Source: Embleya hyalina
GTDB taxonomy: Bacteria; Actinomycetota; Actinomycetes; Streptomycetales; Streptomycetaceae
Direction: 5' to 3'
Assembly (NCBI RefSeq): GCF_003967355.1
Contig: NZ_BIFH01000031.1
Coordinates: forward strand, 62,001-126,000
DNA length: 64,000 nt
Within the stretch, counting starts at the first letter, position 1; each line of letters begins with the position of its first letter. Positions 17,030-26,148 of this stretch are shown here, one piece after another. The position numbers and the translations under genes are program-made. The notes beneath the pieces are model-generated. The model searched no databases and was not told where the DNA came from. It worked only from the letters and a program-made list of their open reading frames with translations.

Positions 17030-17502
17030 GTGGCTCGTGTTCCCCTGCTGGTGCACCCGGACGCGTACGTGCAGCGCGTGCGCGGGCACCCGCCCTCCTC
17101 CCTGCTCCCGCTGGTGGCCGCCGCGCATCCATGTGGAACGCTGCATCCGCCTCGGCTCGGACATTCCGGCCCTGATTCCCCAGGTGTATCTGCACTACGA
17201 CCCGTACACCCGCGCCCGCCACGCTCCCGCGGCCCCGCCTCTGGCCCGACAGCGCATGGACTTCCTTCTGCTGCTGCCGCAACGGGCCCGGATCGTGATC
17301 GAGTGCGACGGCCACCGGCACTACGCCGACCCCACGGGACGCGCGGACCCCTCCCGTACACCGAGATGGTCGCCGAGGACTGCGAACTGCGCCTGCGCGG
17401 CTACGAGGTCTACCGCTTCGGTGGCGCCGAACCGACCGACCCCCGGCCACCGGCCGCCGTCTCGCCGCGTTCCTCGATCGCCTCGCCGAGCGCCACGCCT
17501 GA
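17030..17502 (+). pseudogene. Endonuclease-fold protein with several frameshifts
   Basis: The GTG at 17030 starts a frame that breaks near 17130. A second frame carries IPQVYLHYDPYTRARHA and MDFLLLLPQRARIVIECDGH, the IECDGxxHY motif of restriction-endonuclease-like folds. The first frame resumes near 17355 (EMVAEDCELRLRGYEVYRFG) and a third ends as ATGRRLAAFLDRLAERHA at a TGA at 17500-17502. Reading across the breaks gives one plausible protein of about 157 aa. It resembles nuclease-like proteins tied to abortive infection, but is clearly inactive here. Confidence 0.7.
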
Positions 17503-18024
17503 CGGCCCACGAAGCCACTTCCGACCGATTCGGCAACGGAGCCATGCAGCGGTGTTGCGGCGCTTCGGGGCGCTCCCGACCGACCCGGGTCGTGTTTGGC
17601 AAGACCCAACGCCCGTCCCGTGGGGGTGTACGAGTCCGTTCCGGTCGAGGAGTGGCACGCCTGCCGAGTCCGACGGCCTTGCCGGCGCGCGAAGTGCCTG
17701 GGCCCTCTGCTCGTCGAGTCGAGCCGTGCCGGCGTATCCGAGGTCCCGGTCGGGGCGTTCGTCGCCACCGATACGCACCAGTCCGCAGTCCGGCAGCACG
17801 TTCGGCTGAATTGCGTCGTGCGCCCGGCGAACTGCCCCGAGGATGCTGAGAGTTGGCGGGCATCCGCTCGCCAGGTCGCGTGATTCGACCCGTGTTCGAG
17901 GCGGCGGGGACCGGCTCGGTTCCCGTCTCTTCGGCCGCCCATCGAGCGCGCGGCGCCGACGGACGGCGCGGTCGTGCCCCGGTTCTTTTCGGGCGCGCGG
18001 TCACGAACCGGGGAGGGTTCGCTC
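17503..18024. other. Intergenic, no gene recognised
   Basis: No frame has convincing coding character. The promoter of the secreted repeat protein at 18025 must lie here. GGGAGGG just before 18025 is its ribosome binding site. Confidence 0.4.
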
Positions 18025-18933
18025 ATGTCGATACGACGCAAGGTGGCGGGAACGGTGACGATGTCGCTGTTCACGATGGGAATGACGGGGGGCGTCGCGG
18101 TCGTGGCGGCGCCGCCGTCGGCTGTCATGGCGCCGCCCACGGCGGCATATGTCGACGGCGGGGTGCTGTACGTGACGTCGTTACCGGGTGCCGACAACGA
18201 CCTTTCGATCTACCCGCTGGGAGGCAGAACGCGGATCTGGGCACCACCCGGCAAGCCCGGCGTCATTTTCGGCGACGGCTGCGTGCGGGAGGACGGTAGC
18301 GGCGGTTGGTGCCAGGGCTACACGTCGGTGGTGGTGGACACCGGTGACGGGAACGACTGGGTGCACGTCGACGGCACCGGCAAGGACTGCCGGGTGAACA
18401 CGGGTTCGGGCAAGGACTTCCTGCTGATCGACGCCTGTCGCGCCGACGCGGGGGCGGACGCCGATCACATCGAGGTCCGGGCCGGTGCGACGGTCCTGGG
18501 GGGCGATGGCGACGATGACATCCTCGTCTCGGATCTGCCCGGTACGGCCCCGCGGGAGATCTTCGGTGGCGCGGGTACTGATCGCGTCGACTTCACCTAC
18601 GTCACGGCGCCGGTGTCGGTCACGTTGGACAACGTGCGGGACGACGGACCGCGAGGCAACACCACGATCAACGTGCACACCGACGTCGAACAGGTGGACG
18701 GCAGCCCGGGCGACGACGCCATCTCCGGCTCGGCGGTGGCCAACGTCCTGCGCGGCGGGGGCGGCAACGACCTGCTGATCGGGGGCGGAGGCAACGACAC
18801 GCTGGAGGGCGGGGACGGCAACGACCGCCTCAAGGGAGGAGCCGGTTTCGACACCCTGATCGGCGGAACCGGCGTCGACGAATGCGACGTCGGCGCGGAC
18901 GGCGGAACCGTCTCGGACGACTGCGAGGGATGA
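18025..18933 (+). CDS. Secreted calcium-binding (RTX-type) repeat protein, copy 1
   Basis: GGGAGGG precedes the ATG. The 302-aa product has a Sec signal peptide (MSIRRKVAGTVTMSLFTMGM...), a beta-rich N-terminal half with GDGNDWVHV and GSGKDFLLI units, and a C-terminal run of GGxGxDxLx nonapeptides (about 232-285, such as GGGGNDLLIGGGGNDTLEGG), which bind calcium in a parallel beta roll. Four cysteines in CVREDGSGGWC and CRVNT...C may form disulfides. It is paralogous to the next gene. The function is unknown; no protease or lipase domain is present. Confidence 0.88.
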   Translation: MSIRRKVAGTVTMSLFTMGMTGGVAVVAAPPSAVMAPPTAAYVDGGVLYVTSLPGADNDLSIYPLGGRTRIWAPPGKPGVIFGDGCVREDGSGGWCQGYTSVVVDTGDGNDWVHVDGTGKDCRVNTGSGKDFLLIDACRADAGADADHIEVRAGATVLGGDGDDDILVSDLPGTAPREIFGGAGTDRVDFTYVTAPVSVTLDNVRDDGPRGNTTINVHTDVEQVDGSPGDDAISGSAVANVLRGGGGNDLLIGGGGNDTLEGGDGNDRLKGGAGFDTLIGGTGVDECDVGADGGTVSDDCEG

Positions 18934-19204
18934 CGGCGAGCGCGACGCAGACGCCCGAGTCGAGCATCGGGCCACCGAATCCCGGCGCGGCCACGTGGCG
19001 GCGGATCGGCCGAAATGCGCGCTGTGCAAAGGGAGTTCGTAGAGGACGCTGGGACCCGGTGGGCGCCTGCCCGCTCCGCCGCGGTCCCTTCCTCGCACGC
19101 CGACCCGCAACGACCGGTGTGCGAGGACACGGCGCGTGGTGGCGATCGACGACGCCCGGTGTCCCGATCGGACACACATCATCACCACCAAGGGAGGATC
19201 GTGC

Positions 19205-20167
19205 ATGTTCGCTGGACGTCGATGGGCGTTGCCCGCGGCTCTACTGCTCGTCAGCGCGAGTACGACGGGTGCCGCGGCAGCGGGCGCGGCGGGTGCCGCG
19301 TCCGCGTACGTGGTGCCCACGGTGGTGTACGTGGAGGGCGGTGTCCTGCACGTGACGTCGTCCCCGGGTACCACGAGCAACATCTGGATGTACCGACGAG
19401 TCGGGCAGACCTGGGGAGTCCACGACAGCATCGCCGGCGTGGCCTTCGGCAAGGGCTGTGCGCCGTTCGACACCGACTGGGCGACCTGCGACGGGGTCTC
19501 CAGCGTCGTGGTCGACATCGGTGACGGGGACGACCGGGCGTACGTGTGGGGGTCGGCGCAGACGCCGTGCCGGCTGCTCGGCGGCACGGGCAACGACAAC
19601 CTCGAGGCGGAGTACTGCCGGATCGAGGGGGGAACGGGCAACGACACCATTCTTGTGAACGAGGGGGCGTCCGCCGACGGAGGCGACGGCGACGACTGGT
19701 TCGTGGCCCGGTATCTCACCACGACCGCGCCGCGCGACATCCGCGGCGGCCTCGGCGAGGACGGGGTCAGTTTCACCGAAAGCGCCACCGCCGCGCTGAC
19801 GGTCACCCTGGACGATGTGGCCGACGACGGGCAGGCCGGGGCCAAGGTGATCAACGTTCATGCCGACATCGAGCAGGTCAACGGCGGACCCGGCGCCGAC
19901 TCCATCGCCGGATACGCCGCCGCCAACCACATTCGCGGCTTCGGCGGCAACGACCGACTGTTCGGCGGCGGCGGGAACGACGTCATCGAGGGCGGCGACG
20001 GCGACGACGACCTGCGGGGAGGCGACGGCAACGACGTTCTCCAGGGCGGCGACGGCAATGACAACCTCAAGGGCGGGCCCGGCACGGACACGCTCTCCGG
20101 CGGACCCGGCGTCGACGACTGCGACCCCGGCTCCGACAGCGAACCCCTCCCACCCGACTGCGAGTAG
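19205..20167 (+). CDS. Secreted calcium-binding (RTX-type) repeat protein, copy 2
   Basis: GGGAGG lies before the ATG at 19205. The 320-aa product has a signal peptide ([20 protein letters not shown]...AAGAASA), the same layout as its neighbour ([20 protein letters not shown], then [11 protein letters not shown]) and a longer repeat block ([20 protein letters not shown]). It ends in a DDCDPGSD tail matching DECDVGAD in copy 1. The two lie 271 bases apart in the same direction and arose by tandem duplication. Unlike classic RTX toxins they have N-terminal signal peptides, so Sec export rather than type I secretion is expected. Confidence 0.88.
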   Translation: MFAGRRWALPAALLLVSASTTGAAAAGAAGAASAYVVPTVVYVEGGVLHVTSSPGTTSNIWMYRRVGQTWGVHDSIAGVAFGKGCAPFDTDWATCDGVSSVVVDIGDGDDRAYVWGSAQTPCRLLGGTGNDNLEAEYCRIEGGTGNDTILVNEGASADGGDGDDWFVARYLTTTAPRDIRGGLGEDGVSFTESATAALTVTLDDVADDGQAGAKVINVHADIEQVNGGPGADSIAGYAAANHIRGFGGNDRLFGGGGNDVIEGGDGDDDLRGGDGNDVLQGGDGNDNLKGGPGTDTLSGGPGVDDCDPGSDSEPLPPDCE

Positions 20168-20700
20168 GCGCGACCACACGACGGGCGGCCCGAGGGCCCG
20201 CAGGGCTCCACCCGCCCGTCGTCGTGCCGCGTCGTGCGCGGGGCCGGGAGTACGAAGTCCTCGCACCGACACGGACGCACCGGCGCGCGCCGAGTTCCGC
20301 CGGCAGCCGTTCGTGCTCCGATCGACAGCGAATCACACCGGGCATGTCGGTTGTCGATCGTCCGACCGGTGCCACCGCGATGGCCGCGCGTGCGCAGGCC
20401 CGGCGTATCCGACATGATCCGGGATGCCGTCCGTGCCTCGGCCGGCGACGCGGTGTCGAATTCGGCGCCGATGGCGTCGCCCGCTGCGCGGTGTGTGGTC
20501 GTGGTGGAGTCATTTGGGTCGGGGGTGGTAACAGGACCGCGAGCAACCGCTGGGCGGGCGGGTCGGGTTCGTGCCGGCCGTTCTCCCACGTGGACACAGT
20601 GCGTGTGGTGGTGGCGATGTTCACGCCCGCGCGGCCCCGAGCGCGCACGGCCGGTCGGCGAGGCCATGTTGGGACCAGCTGCTCCGTCCCGGCTGTTTTG
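20168..20700. other. Intergenic with decayed sequence
   Basis: An inverted repeat around 20176-20226 (CGACGGGCGG...CCGCCCGTCG) follows the repeat-protein gene and may terminate it. Apart from the helix-turn-helix remnant listed separately, I see no gene. Confidence 0.4.
20519..20624 (-). pseudogene. Possible XRE helix-turn-helix remnant
   Basis: The minus strand encodes TTTRTVSTWENGRHEPDPPA followed by QRLLAVLL, the recognition-helix pattern of XRE proteins. The frame loses this character on both sides. It is only about 35 codons, so the call is tentative. Confidence 0.35.
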
Positions 20701-21230
20701 AAGCATCTTGTCGGTCGATTATGCGCTGACCAGTGGACTTGCAGGATCTGGGACTTCGGATCTTGGTGTGTGACCTGTGGTTTTGGTGGCTTGTTCTGCT
20801 TTGTCCGGCCTGTGGTCTGTGGTTTTGCGGGATCTGGGCAGGATCGTCGGTTTCGTTGGGAAAACCGGTGAGCGGAGGAGCCGCCCTGGTCTGGAACGCC
20901 CGGTCGGCGGCTCTTGGGTTCGAGTTGGTGCCGAACGGTTGTCGCGGGCGCGGTGGTTCGTGTCTCTCGTTTGTTTTCCTGTCTGGTCTTCCTGTCGTAT
21001 TTCCTTGCGACTTTCGGGTTGGTTGTTCGGGTGTGGCGGAGCGTTTCAGTGGTGGGGTGGGTTGATGGCTGGTCTGGGGTTTCGTGTATTAATTGAGAAT
21101 CCAGCGGGTGGGTTGGTGGTCCCGGGTTGTGGTGGCGGGGGTTTCGCGGGGCGGGTCCGGTGGTGGTGGCCTGGGGTCTCGTAGTTTCGTGAGAACGGTT
21201 TCGGTTTTCTCGGTGATGTATTGATGCGTC
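20700..21230. other. Lower-GC, G/T-rich noncoding stretch
   Basis: The plus strand is rich in TGTGG, GGTTTTGG and TTCG-type words and poor in A and C. No frame resembles a protein. Composition differs sharply from the neighbours, suggesting a distinct origin or a structured transcript. Confidence 0.45.
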
Positions 21231-21326
21231 GTGAAGTAGCCGCAGGTTTTCGCGGGGGTTTCGGGGTGTCGGTGTGGGTGGCCCGAGTTGGGTGTCGGCT
21301 CTTATCGGGAGGCGGGTCGTTGCCGG

Positions 21327-22150
21327 TCAGGCCGAGCCGTGGTGGTGGAGCCGCGCCCACAGGAGGTCGTCGGGCGGGACCACCAGGCGGGGGAGTTCGA
21401 GGTGTTCGGCGATGTGTTCCAGGGCCCGTGCGTGTCGATACGCCGCCGGCACGCAGGGGGTCCGGGAGACGGCCCGGGGGAGTGTGACCAACGCGCGGGC
21501 GAGGGCGACGGTTTCGGGATGGGTGACCACGGTACGTGCAAGGAGAGCGGCCGAGACGCTGCCGGTCGCGGTCAGGGTGGGGTTGCCCACGGTGAGCCGC
21601 CCAGCCGCCCCTGCCGGCGCTGCGCCATGTGGCGTCCGCGGTCGTTGCCGGCGGGTGATGACCGCCGCCGCCCAGATATGCGCGGCCACGCCGTCGCCGC
21701 CTCGTGCGAGGCGCTGGCGGACCCGGTATGCGCGGCCGATCTCGGGGAGCCCACCCGTGTCGAGGGGACTCGACAGGCGGACCTCGCTCGCCCAATACCG
21801 GCGACGGGGGCACCACATGCGGTCCGCAGGCGGATACGTCCACGCCACATCGGTTGCCCCGCGGGTCCGGCGTCGTGGGCCAGGCCTCGGCGGTCGAGGC
21901 GGGTGATGGTGTCGGCGTGGGTGGTGGTGCTGAGCGGGAGCATCGCGACCTTCGGGTGGTTCGGGCCCGAGTTCGACCTCTTCGGCGAGCAGGGTTCGCA
22001 TCAGGTGGCCGACGGAGGCCGAGGGCAGGTCCTCGTCGACGGCGATGTGCAGCATCAGGTGTTCCTCGTGGCCGGTGTGCCATCGGACCTGCGCTACCCA
22101 TGCCGACCGGACGGTGGGGAACTGTGCGTGCGCACCGACAAAAATTGTGT
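21327..22150 (-). pseudogene. Unidentified degenerate coding region
   Basis: A minus-strand frame shows protein-like stretches such as HEEHLMLHIAVDEDLPSASV, GHLMRTLLAEEVELGPEPPE and, near its end, HARALEHIAEHLELPRLVVP, separated by His/Arg/Pro-rich low-quality sequence. It looks like one or more genes damaged by indels. I do not recognise the family. Confidence 0.35.
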
Positions 22151-22204
22151 CGCCCGTATCGACACCGTTCGTTTCCCACCGGCAAGGGCATCCTGGTCCA
22201 CGGC

Positions 22205-22400
22205 AGCGGCATGTGTCGCGCCACGACTTGACGCAGCGACAGTCCCGGAACGAACGCGTGTGCCACCCAAGGGATTTGCCCGTCCGTATCTGCCGCCACC
22301 ACCGGGGCGACAAAGGAGCCGGCAGGCACCGCTGCGCGGCAGCGACCTCGGCCCGCAATCGTTCCCTGAACCCGGCCGATCGAAAGCCCATGTGCAACAC
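22205..22400 (-). pseudogene. Serine/threonine protein kinase fragment
   Basis: The minus strand encodes FRERLRAEVAAAQR, then after a one-base shift PAGSFVAPVVAADTDGQIPW and VAHAFVPGLSLRQVVARHMP. These match the N-lobe to hinge region of actinobacterial Pkn-type kinases. One missing G near 22325 accounts for the shift. The ATP-binding loop and catalytic loop are absent. Confidence 0.7.
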
Positions 22401-22952
22401 GTGCTGACAGCCATCGCCGTCAACATCGAAGCCTCAGCGGCCGCCCCGAGGAATCCTCTCCGTCGAGACTGCCGACCGCCTTCCAGACCTATCCGGACCA
22501 GAACGACACCCCCCGGCCGAAGTCCTGCCGAACGCTTGGCAGTCGAGTCCCATCTATCAAGATCACCGACAGAGTCAAGCTATGTGACCCCGATGACGTA
22601 CGTACGTCACGACCACGCCGCCGTCCCGGCCGGGCCCGGTCGACCCGCCGGGCCGATGCCTCCGGTGGTGTCGAGCATCGGCGCGGTCAACGCCTCGGCG
22701 ACCGTGGCGAGTCCGGGTAGGAGCGCGGTTCGCCCGGTCGCGTCGTCCGCAGCACCGAGGACCGGGCGGTGCGCGGCGGCCAGGCGGCGGCCGTCGGGTA
22801 CGCGGTGGCTCCATCGACGTCCGGCGCGGCCGCGACGTCGGGACGTCGTGCGGGTGGTCGTGGTACCGATGCGATTTCGGATGGGCCTGCGCGTCGGTTT
22901 CGCCCGGTGGTTTGATTGTTCCTGTCGGCGGCGGCTGGGGACGGGGACGGTC
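22401..22952. other. Intergenic, decayed
   Basis: The minus strand has a short protein-like stretch (LGAADDATGRTALLPGLATV) ending near 22607 that I cannot place. A 16-bp palindrome lies at 22594-22609. No gene is annotated. Confidence 0.35.
22594..22609. promoter_or_regulatory. Perfect 16-bp palindrome TGACGTACGTACGTCA
   Basis: The sequence is fully self-complementary and sits in noncoding DNA 340 bases upstream of the membrane protein gene at 22953. It has the size of a dimeric repressor site, such as TetR or GntR family operators. No regulator gene lies next to it. Confidence 0.4.
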
Positions 22953-23516
22953 GTGTGGAAGGACGTGATGCCGATCGTGGTCGGCTTCCTGCTGACCACG
23001 GTGCTGGGCGGGCTGCTGGGGGTTCTCTTCCAGCGACAGAGCTGGGCGCACCAGTATCGCGTCCAACTCGCCGACCAGGAATTGCAGCTCGCGTTGCGGA
23101 TCTTCGAGGAGATCAGCCGACTCCTGGACAGGCGGCTGTACCGGCTCCGGCTCCTTGCCGGCGAGGCCACCCCACCCAACACAGGAGCCCGCAGCGCGCT
23201 CGCCGAGTCCCACATGGACGCGTACCGGGCGGTGCTGTTCGAGTGGAACGACGGCATCAACCGGAACCTCGCCCTGGTTCAGCGCTACTACGGCGCCGAA
23301 ATGCGCGATCGGCTCGACAACACGATCGGCGCCGCCTTCGTGGACCTCGGACGTGAGGTGGAAGCCCTGTGGAAAGGAGCAGGGCAGCTGCGCCCGGACC
23401 TCGAAACCCGTCTGCGACAACTCGGCGGTTTGGTCTACCACTTCAATCTGGAGATGATCCGGGCCGTTCAACAGCGTGACGTGGGCTTGCTGGGACGAGC
23501 AAGGCCAACAGCCTGA
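22953..23516 (+). CDS. Membrane-anchored hypothetical protein, 187 aa
   Basis: The GTG start (MWKDVMPIVVGFLLTTVLGG) leads into one N-terminal membrane helix (residues 6-24), followed by a helical, coiled-coil-like cytoplasmic domain (QRQSWAHQYRVQLADQELQL, EEISRLLDRRLYRLRLL, NDGINRNLALVQRYYGAEMR). An ATG at 22968 with GGAAGGA just upstream is an equally good start. The layout recalls small anchored helical proteins of defence or signalling loci, but no family is assigned. The frame is intact. Confidence 0.75.
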   Translation: MWKDVMPIVVGFLLTTVLGGLLGVLFQRQSWAHQYRVQLADQELQLALRIFEEISRLLDRRLYRLRLLAGEATPPNTGARSALAESHMDAYRAVLFEWNDGINRNLALVQRYYGAEMRDRLDNTIGAAFVDLGREVEALWKGAGQLRPDLETRLRQLGGLVYHFNLEMIRAVQQRDVGLLGRARPTA

Positions 23517-23872
23517 CCAGTGCCGAACGGCGGCACCCGTGCCCCGTGAAGGCGCCCGGTCGGATGTACCGCCCGCCCGCACCGCTCGCCATCCGGGTCC
23601 ACCGGCTCCGGCGGACACCTCGGTGACCTGCGCAGATCCCAAGTCCGGTGTCACAGGCCAGGTTTGCCCGATTCGCCACGGCGCCGTCGTTCGCGACCGG
23701 CGTCGGCGTCACGAACAGACGTCACGCGGTGACCTCTGTCTGCGGCTCGAAATTCGGCCTGTCGGGTGAAAGCACCCTTACTCCGTCGTGCCGGCATGAT
23801 CGGGTCTTCGACATCCCGCGAGCCCTCGCCGTGTCCCCGCGACCTCGTGGAGCGTAGGGAAGGCACGCGACG
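23517..23872. other. Intergenic, nothing recognised
   Basis: No coding frame, strong hairpin or repeat was found. The promoter of the DUF4365 gene should be here. Confidence 0.4.
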
Positions 23873-24259
23873 ATGAGGGTCGACTCCAACCACGAAACCG
23901 ACCGACGAGGTGTCAACCTGGTCGGTTTGCGCGCGAGCGAGATGGGGTGGCTCTTTCGGGAACAGACCGTGAGCGACTTCGGAATCGACGCACATTTCGA
24001 AGTCGTCGACGACGACGTCGACGAAACCGGCACGCGCGACGTCACCGGCCGGTTGTTGGCCGTGCAGATCAAGTCCGGACCCAGCTTCTTCGAACGTCCG
24101 ACGAACACCGGCTGGTGGTTTCCCTGCAAGACCCACCACGTGGACTACTGGCGCGACCATTCGCTGCCCGTGGTGATCGCGCTCGTCGACCTCAGGAAGC
24201 AACTCGTCTACTGGCAACACGTTAACGACACGACCCTTGAGCTGACCCGAGTTTTATAG
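23873..24259 (+). pseudogene. DUF4365 protein cut by IS3 insertion
   Basis: GGGAAGG precedes the ATG. The product starts NLVGLRASEMGWLFREQTVSDFGIDAHFEV in two parts and continues with LLAVQIKSGPSFFERP, the D...E-x-K nuclease-like core of DUF4365. Genuine coding ends at about 24241 (VYWQHVNDTTLE), where the IS3 left end begins; the last few codons and the stop come from the element. The rest of the gene is not found on the far side at 25543, so the insertion was followed by deletion, or the flank was already lost. Confidence 0.85.
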
Positions 24260-24276
24260 AGTCCGTTTGCGGTTGT

Positions 24277-25161
24277 TCACGCCGACTGCGTGGTTTGCTC
24301 CTGTTCGGCCCAATGTTGCTGCTCGTACTCGACCGGTGGCATGTAGTCGATTGCGGAGTGCAGGCGTTCGTCGTTGTACCAGGTCACCCACTCGGACACG
24401 GCACGCTCCACCTGAGCGAAGTCCCGCCAGGGCCCCTGCATTTCGATGAGCTCGGCCTTGAACGTGCCGTTGAGCGCCTCGGCCATCGCGTTGTCGTACG
24501 AGTCCGCCGCCGAGCCGACCGAGGCGGCCGCGCCGACGTCGGCGAGCCGTTCGGTGTACCGAATGGATACGTATTGCGACCCGCGGTTGCTGTGGTGGAC
24601 CAAGCCGGAGTCCTTCTTTATGCGGCGGCGCCACAGCGCCATCTCCAAGGCGTCCAGCGGCAGTTCGGTGAGCGGAGGCTCGGCGATCTGCCGGCCGACG
24701 ATCATCCGGGAGTACACGTCCAGGACGAACGCGGCATATGCCCGGCCGGACCACGTCCGCACATACGTCGGATCGGCGACCCACAGCCGGTCCGGGCCGT
24801 CGGCGGCGAAAACTCGGTCGACCAGGTCCGGCGGACGAGGCGCGGCAGGCTCGGGGACCGTGGTGCGACGGCGCCGGCCGCGGATGACACCCTCGATGCC
24901 CGGCTCGCGCATCAGCCGCTCGACAGTGCACCGCGCGATCGAGTGGCCCTTGCGAGCCGGGGCGCGAGTGATCCGCCGGGCGCCACAAGTACCGCCGGAG
25001 TCGGTGTGCTCACGCTCGATCGGCGCAACGAGCTGCTCGTCGCGCAGTTGTCGAGCGGACTTCGGGCGCTTCCTGCGCGCGAAGTACGTCGACGGCGACA
25101 GGTCGAGCACCCGGCATACGGGATCGACCCCGAGGCCTTTGTCACGCAGGTGGTCGATCAC
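24277..25161 (-). pseudogene. IS3 transposase OrfB with a mutated catalytic Asp
   Basis: The frame encodes the HTH_21-type start (VIDHLRDKGLGVDPVCRVLD) and an integrase core: first Asp in WVADPTYVRTW, the second catalytic site as HHSNRGSQYVS and the Glu in NAMAEALNGTFKAEL. The second position should be Asp (HHSDRG), but the codon at 24586-24588 (minus strand AAC) gives Asn. The reading frame is open to its stop at 24277. The DDE triad is therefore broken although the protein looks complete. Confidence 0.85.
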
Positions 25162-25470
25162 CTGCTCGGCCTCGTCCGGGGACGGTCGATCTCCTGGGCA
25201 AAAAACACCGAGGCGGCCTTGAGGATCTCGTTCGCCCGCCGCAACTCGGCGACTTCCCTGCGGAGTTGCTTCAGCTCGTCCTGTTCGCCGGTCGTCATCC
25301 GCTCGTCGCGTTCGCCCGCGTCCGCCTCGGCCTGGCGGACCCGGTTCCGCAGGGCCTCCTTGTGGATGCCCAGGGTCCCGGGCGACATGCGCGACCGGAC
25401 GCCCGGAGGTGCGTACCTCCCGGATCGCCCGTTTTCGCAGCTCATCAGGGTATTTGCGTGGTGCCGGCAC
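25158..25470 (-). pseudogene. IS3 OrfA, frameshifted
   Basis: AAAGGAG precedes the GTG at 25470. Translation begins PAPRKYPDELRKRAIREVRT, then an extra C in GACCCTGGGC (25373-25375 on the plus strand) shifts the frame. The proper continuation, LGIHKEALRNRVRQAEADAG and the leucine zipper LKQLRREVAELRRANEILKA, lies one frame over and ends at 25158. IS3 elements normally use -1 frameshifting only between orfA and orfB, so this break inside orfA is a mutation. Confidence 0.8.
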
Positions 25471-25689
25471 AGCTTGTGGTGCTCCTTTACGCCGGGCACC
25501 ACAACCCGGCTTGAAGGACTCCACAAAACTCAGAGCAGCTCAGGGTTCGGTATTGGACGGGTGATGTCGCGCACTGTCCTCCAGCACCCGGGAGCGGCTC
25601 CCTGCCCGCCGACCCGCCGACGTTGGCGTGCCGGGAGAGAAACCGGCGTTGGGCCGCCTTCACCCGCCGCGCTCTGGCATAGTCGGGCC

Positions 25690-26148
25690 ATGGATCCTGA
25701 ACTGGTCGCCTTAGCCTCGGCGGGTGGAACAGCACTGGTCGGCGTGATGGCCACCGACTCCTGGAATGCGGCACGGCGGATGGTGACGCGGCTATTCTCG
25801 CGCCAGGGTCAAGACCGTGAGGCTGCGATCGAATCGCAACTCGATGGCAATCAGGCATTGATCCTTGGCGCCGAAGACCCGGACCAGACCCGCACCTACC
25901 TGGCCCCGTTGTGGGAGAGGGAGTTCTCCACCCTGCTCACGGCCCACCCGGATGCCGAGGCCGATCTGCGTCGCCTGGTGGATCAACTACAGGCCGCTTC
26001 GAAGAACCGCCCGGCGTGGACGCAGATCAACACCGCCCGCGACAATTCCCGGGTATTCGCCGCGCAGGGCGGCAACGTGGTGGTACACGGAACCGAGCCG
26101 TCGCAGCACGAGCGATCGTCAACCGACGAGCCGGACGCCGGGCGGTGA
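25690..26148 (+). CDS. Small partner protein of the NTPase, 152 aa
   Basis: The ATG at 25690 begins MDPELVALASAGGTALVGVM, a short hydrophobic segment, then an amphipathic helical region (AARRMVTRLFSRQGQDREAA) and a C-terminal NTARDNSRVFAAQGGNVVVHG-like beta tail. Short proteins with this layout commonly precede large STAND-type NTPases in Streptomyces. Its stop overlaps the GTG of the next gene (GTGA at 26145-26148), so the two are made together. It may recruit or regulate the NTPase. No enzymatic motif is visible. Confidence 0.75.
   Translation: MDPELVALASAGGTALVGVMATDSWNAARRMVTRLFSRQGQDREAAIESQLDGNQALILGAEDPDQTRTYLAPLWEREFSTLLTAHPDAEADLRRLVDQLQAASKNRPAWTQINTARDNSRVFAAQGGNVVVHGTEPSQHERSSTDEPDAGR

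Larger units (their letters stand above)
24238..25542 (-). mobile_element. IS3-family insertion sequence, about 1.3 kb, inactive
   Basis: Imperfect terminal inverted repeats face each other: the left end reads TGAGCTGACCCGAGTTTTAT and the right end, on the other strand, TGAGCTGCTCTGAGTTTTGT, both followed by GAGTCC. The element carries orfA and orfB on the minus strand. I see no clear target duplication outside the ends. Mutations in both genes (listed separately) make self-mobilisation unlikely. Confidence 0.8.

Noticed and set aside
21288-23516. A 742-codon plus-strand frame
   Set aside because: Only the part after about 22953 has a membrane helix and coherent helical pattern. The upstream part is the complement of kinase and other remnants.
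24295-26148. A 617-codon plus-strand frame across the IS3 element
   Set aside because: It is mostly the antisense of the transposase. Only the last 152 codons, from the ATG at 25690, look real.
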